Shown here piece by piece: positions 1 through 5,679 of a DNA stretch of 5,679 bases. The notes below the pieces were generated by a model that was given only the letters and a program-made list of their open reading frames with translations, was not told where the DNA came from and made no database searches. Origin of the DNA: Thermoleophilia bacterium (GTDB taxonomy: Bacteria > Actinomycetota > Thermoleophilia > Miltoncostaeales > Miltoncostaeaceae); NCBI GenBank assembly GCA_016463385.1, contig JAEMRL010000177.1:1-5679 (forward strand), written 5' to 3'. The position numbers and the translations under genes are program-made. Position 1 is the first letter of the stretch. Every line of letters starts with the position of its first letter.

Positions 1-36
1 GAGCAGGGACTCACCGTCGAATGGCTGGACGCGTGA
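1..36 (+). CDS. 3' end of an upstream gene (partial)
   Basis: Read in frame 1, the first 33 bases encode EQGLTVEWLDA, followed by TGA at 34-36. This fits the C-terminus of a gene that begins outside the window. The main support is that its stop overlaps the likely GTG start of the next gene in a GTGA arrangement, which recurs at two later junctions. Eleven residues are too few to name a family. It is probably the preceding member of the same operon. The open frame could be chance in such GC-rich DNA, but the exact junction geometry argues against that. Confidence 0.6.
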   Translation, partial: EQGLTVEWLDA

Positions 37-836
37 GCGCGGGCCCGCTCGGCTGCCCCTGTGCGGGCGCCCACATGGAGGACGCCTGGACCTACGAGGC
101 GGCCCCGGGGGGCGAGACGCGCTTCCGGGCGCTCGAGGGGCGCCCCTACCGCCGCACCATGCGGCGGTGCACCGCGTGCGAGCACCACACCAGCGATCCC
201 GGCTTCGATCCGGCCGCTCTCTACGCCGGCGGCTACATGGACGACACCTACCGCGACGGCGGCATCGCGGTGGCGTTCGCGCGGATCACCTCGCTGCCCC
301 CGGAGCGCTCCGACAACGCCGGCCGGGTGCGCCGTGTGGTGGAGTTCGCCGGGCGGACCGGCACCGCCCTCGACGTGGGATCGGGGCTCTGCGTGTTCCT
401 CCACGGGCTGGCGGCGGAGGGCTGGACCTGCACCGCCCTCGACCCCGACCCGGCGGCGGCCGCGCACGCCCGCGAGACGGTGGGCGTGGCCGCGGTGGCG
501 GCCGACTTCATGGAGGCCGGCGACCTCGGCCGCTTCGACCTCGTCTCCTTGAACAAGGTGATCGAGCACGTCGCCGACCCGGTCGCGATGCTGGCGCGCG
601 CGGCGGGGCACCTCGCCCCCGGCGGGCTCGTCTACTGCGAGGTGCCCGACGCCCCCGCGGCGGCGTCCGAGGGCCCCGGGCGGGAGGAGTTCTTCATCGA
701 GCACCTGCACGTCTTCAGTCCCGCGTCGCTCGCGATGGCCGCGGCGCGCGCCGGGCTCTCGCCGGTGCGGATGGAGCGGCTGCACGAGCCCTCGGGCAAG
801 TGGACGATCGCCGCCTTCCTGGCGGTGGCGCCGTGA
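33..836 (+). CDS. Class I SAM-dependent methyltransferase with N-terminal Cys cluster
   Basis: Predicted 267-residue cytoplasmic methyltransferase. The Rossmann-type SAM site is visible: motif I is LDVGSG at about residues 113-118, the acidic end of strand 2 is LDPDP around D137, and the motif IV/post-motif region is NKVIEHVADP from residue 174. The C-terminal HLHVFSPASL stretch (from H224) is typical of Methyltransf_23-type enzymes in polysaccharide loci. An N-terminal C8-P-C10 (with H14 nearby) and C46-T-A-C49 look like a degenerate zinc ribbon. The glycine loop reads G-S-G-L-C, with Cys where a third Gly is common. The GTG at 33 is preferred over the in-frame ATG at 21 because it makes a GTGA overlap with the upstream stop and reads GTGAGC, as at 833 and 3096. 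The likely substrate is a sugar, nucleotide sugar or glycan. That is inferred from neighbours, and whether it methylates O, N or C cannot be told. Confidence 0.9.
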   Translation: MSAGPLGCPCAGAHMEDAWTYEAAPGGETRFRALEGRPYRRTMRRCTACEHHTSDPGFDPAALYAGGYMDDTYRDGGIAVAFARITSLPPERSDNAGRVRRVVEFAGRTGTALDVGSGLCVFLHGLAAEGWTCTALDPDPAAAAHARETVGVAAVAADFMEAGDLGRFDLVSLNKVIEHVADPVAMLARAAGHLAPGGLVYCEVPDAPAAASEGPGREEFFIEHLHVFSPASLAMAAARAGLSPVRMERLHEPSGKWTIAAFLAVAP

Positions 837-1951
837 GCCTCTCCTGGAGGCGCCGGCTGCCGCTCAGTCCCGCGCCCGGCGGCGAGCGCGACGAGGTCTG
901 GGAGGTGAGCGAGGACGGCGGCCCCGCCGCGGAGCTCCCGGTCCGGGTGCGGATCGGCAAGCCGTTCGACGTCGTCGCCCTCAAGGGGCTCGACCCCGAG
1001 GGGCACCGCGCCGAGGCCGCGCGCGCCCGCGACGACGCCGCGGCGCTCTACGGCGACGACGAGGCCGAACCGCTCCACGAGTGCCCGTGCTGCGGCGCGC
1101 CCGCCGACGGGGCGCCCGAGGCGGCGGTGATCAACGGCGTCGCCTACCACCGCTGCCCGGAGTGCGGCCACGGCTACGTCCGGCGGCGCCCCGACCGCGC
1201 CGCGCTGGCGCGCCACCACTCCGACGACGAGGGGCTCGCGGGCGCCTACACCGACCCCGCCGTCGTGGACGCGCGGCTCGCGCAGGTCGTGATGCCGAAG
1301 CTCGACTGGGCCCGCGGGGTCCACGTGGCCGCGCGTGGCCGCGAGCCCCGGACGGCCCTCGACATCGGCGCGGGCGGAGGGCACTTCGTGCTCGGCGCGC
1401 GCCGCGCCGGCCTGGACGCCGAGGGCATCGAGGTGAGCGGCCCGGCGGTGCGCTTCGCCCGCGAGGCGCTCGGCGTGGGGCTGCGCCAGGGCGACGCGCT
1501 GACGATGCAGCCCGAGCCCGGATCAGCCGATCTGGTCACCCTCTGGGGCGTGCTCGAGTACGCGCCCGACCCCTTCGAGCTGCTGCGCGCGGCCGCCCGG
1601 TGGCTGACCGCCGAGACCGGGCTCCTGGTGGTCGAGGTGCCGCGCCTCGACGCGATCTCGAGCGCGGTGCAGCGCGAGATGCCCGAGGAGGTGTTCCGCC
1701 ACCTCGAGCCCGCGAGCCACCTGAACGCCTTCAGCGACGCCTCGCTGGCCACGCTGCTGTGGAGGGCGGGGCTGCGGCCGGTGGCGGCCTGGTACTTCGG
1801 GATGGACGCCTACGAGCTGCTCTCCCAGCTGGCCGTCCGCCTCGGCGCCCCCGCGATGGAGGCGCTGGCGGAGCCGCTGCTCGGCCTGCAGGCCGACCTC
1901 GACGCGGCGCTCGCGGTCGACGACCTCGTGGTGGCGGCGGTCCCGCGCTGA
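833..1951 (+). CDS. Zinc-ribbon class I SAM-dependent methyltransferase
   Basis: Predicted 372-residue cytoplasmic methyltransferase, apparently a distant paralogue of the preceding gene. Residues 1 to about 80 are an unassigned Arg/Glu/Asp-rich extension. A Cys4 zinc ribbon follows (CPCC at 84-87, CPEC at 108-111), then the SAM fold. Motif I is LDIGAGGG with D177 to G183, the acidic residue E200 sits in GIEVSGPA, and GVLEYAPDP surrounds E242. HLNAFSDASL begins at H296, followed by the usual AGLRPV segment. This order matches methyltransferases found in surface-polysaccharide clusters. The frame stays open upstream to before position 167, but the GTG at 833 overlaps the previous stop as GTGA and anything earlier would run through that gene. 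The zinc-binding domain recalls sugar C-methyltransferases, but their distinctive C-terminal domain is not evident, so the target atom and substrate remain open. Confidence 0.92.
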   Translation: MSLSWRRRLPLSPAPGGERDEVWEVSEDGGPAAELPVRVRIGKPFDVVALKGLDPEGHRAEAARARDDAAALYGDDEAEPLHECPCCGAPADGAPEAAVINGVAYHRCPECGHGYVRRRPDRAALARHHSDDEGLAGAYTDPAVVDARLAQVVMPKLDWARGVHVAARGREPRTALDIGAGGGHFVLGARRAGLDAEGIEVSGPAVRFAREALGVGLRQGDALTMQPEPGSADLVTLWGVLEYAPDPFELLRAAARWLTAETGLLVVEVPRLDAISSAVQREMPEEVFRHLEPASHLNAFSDASLATLLWRAGLRPVAAWYFGMDAYELLSQLAVRLGAPAMEALAEPLLGLQADLDAALAVDDLVVAAVPR

Positions 1952-1953
1952 GC

Positions 1954-3099
1954 ATGGGGCATCCCCCGCTGATCGTCACCGGACCGGCGCGCTCGGGCAC
2001 GACCCTCGTGGCCCGGGCGCTCTCGGCCCATCCCGACGTCGAGGTGGCCGTCGACCCGCTGCTGCCGCTGGTGCGCGCCACCCGCGACGCGCTCGCCGCC
2101 GCCGCCGGCATCGACCTGCCCGCGGGGACCCCCTTCCTCGACGGCTACGCCTCCGAGCGCGACCGCGCCGTGCTCGACGCGGTGTGGCGGGGCGACCTGG
2201 GCGTCGCCGCGCAGGCTCCGCCCGGCGAGGCGCTCGCCGCCCGGGCCGCCCACGAGGCGCCCGACCTCGCGCCGGTGCTCGCGACCCTGCGGGGGGTGAC
2301 GGCGCGCGAGCTCTGGGAGTCGGCCCTCGCCGGGATCGCCCGGGTGCGCGCCGCGCCCGCCGGGTCGTGGGCGGGCACCAAGGAGGTCTGGGCCGCGCCG
2401 CTGATCCCGGCCATGGCGCGCGCGTGGCCGGAGGCCCGCTTCGTTCTGGTGCGCCGCGACCCGCGCGCGGTGGCCGCGTCGAATCTCGGGGTCGGCGATC
2501 CCTCCCAGGCCGGGCACCCCCTGTCGGCGGCGCGGGCCTGGCGCGCCCAGGAGGCGATCGTCGCGCGCCTGCGCGGTGAGGGCCTCGGAGACCGGATCCA
2601 CGTGCTCGCCTTCGAGGCCCTCGTCGTCGATCCCGGGCCGGCGCTCGCCGCGCTCTGCGACTTCCTCGGCGTGGAGGAGGATCGCGGGCTGCTCGACGCC
2701 GGCCGCGCCCGCGGCGCCGACGGGGCGCCGTTCGCCGCCAACACCAGCCACGGGGCGGTCGCGCCCGGCGCGCGCCCCGAGCTGTCGGAGCGCTGGCGCA
2801 CCACGCTCGACCCGGGCGCGCTCGCCCTGGTGGAGCTGGTCTGCGGCTCCGAGATGGAGGCCGCCGGGATGACCCTGTCGGGCCCCGCCGATCCGCAGTC
2901 CGCGCTCGCGCGCCTGCACGACGACGAGGCCCGCGACTGGAGCTGGCGCACCGACCGGCGCGATCCGGAGGCCGACATCGCCGACGAGGTCGCGCGCCGG
3001 GCGCTCATCACCGGCTCGGGCCCGGCCGATGGTGCCGAGGTGCGACGCCGATTCCTCTGGCCCGAGGCCCTCTCCGCTCTCCGGGCCGCCCGCCCGTGA
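1954..3099 (+). CDS. PAPS-dependent sulfotransferase (Sulfotransfer_3-like)
   Basis: Predicted 381-residue sulfotransferase that moves sulfate from 3'-phosphoadenylyl sulfate to an acceptor, here probably a glycan or glycolipid. The 5'-phosphosulfate loop is GPARSGTTL at residues 10-18, followed by the family's LSAHPDV. The 3'-phosphate site is RDPRAVAAS at 168-176, after VLVR. Further family features are TKEVWAAPLIP upstream of that site, FEALVVDPGPALAALCDFLGV, and a C-terminal W-x3-LDP-ALALVE segment. No signal peptide or membrane segment is seen, which fits a cytosolic PAPS user. About 75 residues after roughly position 306, rich in Asp, Arg and Trp, have no evident counterpart in the core fold. 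The ATG at 1954 lies 2 bases after the preceding stop and places the PAPS loop at the very N-terminus, as expected. The family is clear, the acceptor is unknown, and no PAPS-synthesis gene is present in the window. Confidence 0.92.
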   Translation: MGHPPLIVTGPARSGTTLVARALSAHPDVEVAVDPLLPLVRATRDALAAAAGIDLPAGTPFLDGYASERDRAVLDAVWRGDLGVAAQAPPGEALAARAAHEAPDLAPVLATLRGVTARELWESALAGIARVRAAPAGSWAGTKEVWAAPLIPAMARAWPEARFVLVRRDPRAVAASNLGVGDPSQAGHPLSAARAWRAQEAIVARLRGEGLGDRIHVLAFEALVVDPGPALAALCDFLGVEEDRGLLDAGRARGADGAPFAANTSHGAVAPGARPELSERWRTTLDPGALALVELVCGSEMEAAGMTLSGPADPQSALARLHDDEARDWSWRTDRRDPEADIADEVARRALITGSGPADGAEVRRRFLWPEALSALRAARP

Positions 3100-4466
3100 G
3101 CGCCGACGCCGAGGCCATCCTGGCCCTGACGGGCGAGCTCTGCGCGTTCCCGTCGGGCGTCACGGCGCCGGCCAACGAGGCCCTGTTCGCCCATCTCGGC
3201 GCGGTCATCCCCCAGGGGCTGGCGCTGCACCGGTTCGCGAGCGGCACCGCCCACAACGGCTGGCGCGTGCCCCCCTCCTGGGAGATCGCCGGCGCCTCGC
3301 TGGAGCGCGACGGCGTCGTGGTCTGGGAGTGGGACGGCAATCCGCTGGCGGTCGCCGCGCTCTCGCGCTCCGTGGACGAGGAGATGGACCTCGAGGCGCT
3401 GCGACCCCACCTGGTGAGCGACCCCGGCCGCCCCGATCTCACCGTCTTCCACTGCCGGTGGCAGTACCGCCCCTGGGACGCCGACTGGGCGCTCTGCCTT
3501 CCGCACCAGCTGGTGGAGACGCTGGGTCCCGGTCGCTACCGCGTCCGCATCGACACGCGCACCGCCCCCGGGCAGATGATCGTCGGCGTCGCCGACCACG
3601 CCGGGCAGTGGCCCGAGACGATCGTGCTGAACGCGCACACGTGCCACCCGGGCCAGGCGAACGACGGCATGGTGGGCGTCGCCACGCTGGTGCGCCTCTT
3701 CCAGGCGCTGGCCGGCCGTCGCACGCGCTACTCGTACCGCCTCGTGCTGGGACCCGAGCACCTCGGCACCGTCTTCCTGCTGTCGGGGACGCCCCGGCAC
3801 GAGATCGAGCGCATGGTCGCGGGGCTCTTCGTGGAGATGACCGGCGTGCCGGCGCCCCTCAAGGCCACCGCCACCTTCCGCGGCGGCCAGCCGATCGACC
3901 GCGCCGTCGCGCGGGCCCTGCGGGGCACCGAGCACGTCCGGGTCGGGTGGCGCGAGGGCGCGGGCAACGACGAGACCGTCTGGGAGGGTCCCGGCGTCGA
4001 GGTGCCCTTCGTCGAGCTGACGCGGTGCATCGACCAGTTCGACCCGTTCCCGCAGTACCACAGCGACGCCGACCGGCCGGAGACCCTCGACGCCGGGATG
4101 GTGGGGGAGGCCCACGCGGTGCTCGCCCGCATGATCGACGGCCTCGAGTCGGAGCCGTTCGTGCGCAGGACCTTCGACGGGCTGGTGTGCCTGTCGGCGC
4201 CCGAGACCGGCCTCTACGTGGAGCGCCCCGATCCGGCGATCGTGCAGGACCTCGGACCCGACGCCGACCGCTGGGGCCGGATGTCCGACAGCCTGCTGCG
4301 GTGGATGGACGGCACCATGACCGTGGCCGACATCGCCGACGCCGCCGGTCTGCCCGAGGACGCGATCCGGGCCCACATCGCCCGCTTCGAGGCCGCGGGC
4401 CTGGTGCGCCTCGATCCCGCGCCGATGCCGCGCGCGCCGATCAGCGGGTGCGCGCCGCTCAGGTAA
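3096..4466 (+). CDS. DUF4910-type M28-like aminopeptidase-fold protein with C-terminal winged helix
   Basis: Predicted 456-residue protein that I recognise as the DUF4910/DUF2172 family, zinc aminopeptidase-like proteins often encoded in polysaccharide loci. After a helical N-terminus comes VPPSWEI, then a beta-rich inserted region (about 57-175) with ALSRSVDEEMDLEALRPHL and WALCLPHQL. The catalytic-type core follows: HTCHPGQAND with H181, H184 and D190, PEHLGT with E221, VEMTG with E247, GNDE with D292/E293, and YHSD with H322/D324. These likely metal or catalytic positions look intact, though the local VEMTG sequence differs from the VGD I recall in relatives. Residues about 393-440 form a winged-helix-like tail with LLRWMDGTMTVADIADAAGL. 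The GTG at 3096 overlaps the sulfotransferase stop as GTGA. Substrate and true activity are unknown. It may hydrolyse an amide or peptide bond in a glycan precursor, or act as an accessory factor. Confidence 0.88.
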   Translation: MSADAEAILALTGELCAFPSGVTAPANEALFAHLGAVIPQGLALHRFASGTAHNGWRVPPSWEIAGASLERDGVVVWEWDGNPLAVAALSRSVDEEMDLEALRPHLVSDPGRPDLTVFHCRWQYRPWDADWALCLPHQLVETLGPGRYRVRIDTRTAPGQMIVGVADHAGQWPETIVLNAHTCHPGQANDGMVGVATLVRLFQALAGRRTRYSYRLVLGPEHLGTVFLLSGTPRHEIERMVAGLFVEMTGVPAPLKATATFRGGQPIDRAVARALRGTEHVRVGWREGAGNDETVWEGPGVEVPFVELTRCIDQFDPFPQYHSDADRPETLDAGMVGEAHAVLARMIDGLESEPFVRRTFDGLVCLSAPETGLYVERPDPAIVQDLGPDADRWGRMSDSLLRWMDGTMTVADIADAAGLPEDAIRAHIARFEAAGLVRLDPAPMPRAPISGCAPLR

Positions 4467-4492
4467 TCGCCGGGCCCGCCGATGGTGCGCAC
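4448..4492 (+). promoter_or_regulatory. Possible stem-loop over the stop of the peptidase-like gene and the start of the GT2 gene
   Basis: GTGCGCGCCG at 4448-4457 can pair with TGGTGCGCAC at 4483-4492, giving a 10-base-pair RNA stem with two G-U pairs and a 25-base loop. The loop holds the TAA at 4464-4466 and a self-complementary CGGGCCCG. The 3' arm ends one base before the ATG of the glycosyltransferase gene, so folding would cover its ribosome-binding region. A ribosome finishing the upstream gene would break the 5' arm, which suggests translational coupling. There is no U-run, so it does not look like an intrinsic terminator. Chance hairpins are frequent in DNA this GC-rich. Confidence 0.3.
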
Positions 4493-5679
4493 ATGCCGCG
4501 CGCGTCCATCGTCATCCCCATCTACGAGATGGCCGGGCTCCTGACGGCCTGCCTCGCCTCCCTCGAGGCCGACGGCCTCGACGACATCGAGCTGATCCTG
4601 GTGGACAACGCGTCCACCGAATCGCGCATGACCACGCTGCTGCGCGACTGGGACGACCGCGCCGTCGTGCTGCGCAACTCGGTCAACACGGGCTTCGCCG
4701 CGGGATGCAACCAGGGCGCCGCCGCCGCCTCGGCGCCCGTCGTCGTGTTCCTCAACAGCGACACCGAGGTACGGCCGGGCTGGATCGAGCCGTTGATCGC
4801 ATCGGCCTCCGAGCCCGGAGCCGGGATGGTCGGCGCGCGGCTGCTCTACCCCGACGGCCGCGTCCAGCACGCGGGCATGGCCCTCTCCGACGGCATGCAG
4901 CCGCTCCACCTGCACCAGCGGGTGCCGGGCGACCATCCCGCCGTGACCCGGACGCGCGAGCTCCAGCTCGTCACCGGCGCATGCTGCGCCATCGACCGCG
5001 CCCTCTTCGCCGAGCACCGCGGCTTCGACACCGACTACACCAACGGCTACGAGGACGTCGACCTCTGCCTGCGGCTCGTCCGCGACGGCAGGCGCAACAT
5101 CTACCGCGGCGACAGCGTCGTGGTGCATCACGAGTCGATGAGCCCCGGCCGCGCCGATCTCGAGAGCCAGAACGCCGTCCTCTTCCGTACGCGCTGGCAG
5201 GGCTGGCGCTCCGACTTCGCCGAGCTGCTCGCCGAGGACGGCATCGACGACGGCGGCGCCGACTGCCGCTGGGAGGGCCCCCTCTTCGACGCGAGCCCGG
5301 AGGCCGCCTTCGGCCGCGCGGCCGTCCACGCGCTGGTGGAGGAGGGGCGCGTGCCGTTCGCGTACGAGCCCGATCCGCGGCCGCTGGCCGAGGCGGCCGG
5401 CGCGCTCTGCGACGACGTCCTGCTGGCCGCGCTCAACCGGCGCCGCATCGGCGTTCCGGCCGCCGACACCTTCCGCCACCTCACCGGCGGCCGCACCCTC
5501 GGCCTCGCGCCCAACTGGGGAGCCGTGATCGCCGTCATCAGCCCCGGCTGCGCGGTTCCCGCCGACATCGTCAACGCCCCGCTGACCCTCGCCGCGGGGT
5601 CGCCCGCGCTCCAGGCGGTCGCCGCCGCCGGCGTGCGCGCCTCGGCCATCGCGGCGCTCGACCCCCTCCACCCGAACCC
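4493..5679 (+). CDS. Family 2 glycosyltransferase, WbbL/rhamnosyltransferase-like, with start of a second domain (3' truncated)
   Basis: The frame stays open for 395 codons and runs off the window. Residues 1 to about 255 are a GT-A glycosyltransferase of family 2 (COG1216-like), which transfers a sugar from a nucleotide-sugar donor. Visible are SIVIPIY at the N-terminus, VDNAST at 37-42, NTGFAAGCNQG at 65-75, the metal-binding NSDTE at 88-92, and VTGACCAIDR. GYEDVDLCLR (E187-D188, the likely catalytic acidic pair) and VVHHES (H212-H213) follow. From about residue 260, WEGPLFDASPEAAFGRAAV starts a second region that resembles the N-terminus of GT4-type glycosyltransferases, which would make this a two-domain enzyme. 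That part is less certain. The ATG at 4493 is chosen because the fold begins directly there. An in-frame GTG at 4448 would add 15 residues and overlap the previous gene. No signal peptide is seen, so it likely acts at the cytoplasmic face on a glycan intermediate. Confidence 0.9.
   Translation, partial: MPRASIVIPIYEMAGLLTACLASLEADGLDDIELILVDNASTESRMTTLLRDWDDRAVVLRNSVNTGFAAGCNQGAAAASAPVVVFLNSDTEVRPGWIEPLIASASEPGAGMVGARLLYPDGRVQHAGMALSDGMQPLHLHQRVPGDHPAVTRTRELQLVTGACCAIDRALFAEHRGFDTDYTNGYEDVDLCLRLVRDGRRNIYRGDSVVVHHESMSPGRADLESQNAVLFRTRWQGWRSDFAELLAEDGIDDGGADCRWEGPLFDASPEAAFGRAAVHALVEEGRVPFAYEPDPRPLAEAAGALCDDVLLAALNRRRIGVPAADTFRHLTGGRTLGLAPNWGAVIAVISPGCAVPADIVNAPLTLAAGSPALQAVAAAGVRASAIAALDPLHPN

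Noticed and set aside
21..32. ATG at 21 as the start of the first methyltransferase
   Set aside because: It would add only four residues and overlap the upstream gene by 16 bases. The GTG at 33 matches the GTGAGC junctions at 833 and 3096. The ATG cannot be fully excluded.
167..832. Upstream in-frame extension of the second methyltransferase
   Set aside because: The frame is open back to at least 167, but this part is Arg-rich shadow sequence overlapping the first methyltransferase. The GTG at 833 gives a normal coupled start.
632..1384. Minus-strand open frame of 250 codons across the two methyltransferase genes
   Set aside because: It crosses a gene boundary on the other strand and lacks any motif. 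The + strand frames have SAM-binding motifs.
1081..1953. Upstream in-frame extension of the sulfotransferase
   Set aside because: The extension is Arg/Gly/Ala-rich and overlaps the second methyltransferase. The ATG at 1954 puts the PAPS loop at residues 10-18, as the family expects.
1810..2919. Minus-strand open frame of 369 codons
   Set aside because: It is antisense to the sulfotransferase gene and its translation is Arg/Gly/Ala-rich with no motif, so it is a compositional shadow.
2145..4376. Long minus-strand open frame of 743 codons
   Set aside because: It lies wholly antisense to the sulfotransferase and DUF4910 genes, which have clear motifs. Its translation is low-complexity, rich in Gly, Ala, Arg, His and Val, with no recognisable motif. 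Long antisense frames are expected when third positions are nearly all G or C.
4467..4492. Intrinsic terminator or new promoter between the DUF4910 and GT2 genes
   Set aside because: There is no U-run after the possible stem, and a 26-base gap has no room for a recognisable promoter, so the operon appears to continue.
4214..5671. Minus-strand open frame of 485 codons opposite the glycosyltransferase
   Set aside because: The + strand frame carries the full set of GT2 motifs. The antisense translation is repetitive Gly/Ala/Val/Glu-rich sequence without domains.

Overview
The window is very GC-rich, roughly three quarters G+C by eye, with G or C in nearly every third codon position. GTG starts are common, and all genes lie closely packed on the + strand. 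This suggests a high-GC bacterium, most likely an actinomycete-type organism (Actinomycetota). A Thermoleophilia-like or other high-GC lineage is possible, but no marker gene is present to settle it.

Layout. Positions 1-36 hold the last codons of an upstream gene. Four complete genes and one truncated gene follow. They are a class I SAM-dependent methyltransferase (33-836), a second methyltransferase with a clear N-terminal Cys4 zinc ribbon (833-1951), a PAPS-dependent sulfotransferase (1954-3099), a DUF4910-type M28-like aminopeptidase-fold protein with a C-terminal winged helix (3096-4466), and a family 2 glycosyltransferase whose second domain runs off the window (4493 to the end). Three junctions are 4-base GTGA stop/start overlaps, one is a 2-base gap and one is a 26-base gap. 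No internal promoter or terminator was seen, so this looks like the inside of one operon. No stretch above 300 bases lacks a gene. No tRNA, rRNA, CRISPR array, insertion sequence or attachment site was seen.

How the genes may work together. Glycosyltransferases, zinc-ribbon methyltransferases and DUF4910 proteins are commonly found together in bacterial surface-polysaccharide loci. The added sulfotransferase suggests a glycan or glycolipid that is methylated and sulfated. In this reading the GT2 protein would transfer sugars, the two methyltransferases would add methyl groups, the sulfotransferase would add sulfate from PAPS, and the DUF4910 protein would act in an as yet unclear hydrolytic or accessory step. 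The family calls rest on motifs visible in the sequence. The shared pathway is inferred from gene order.
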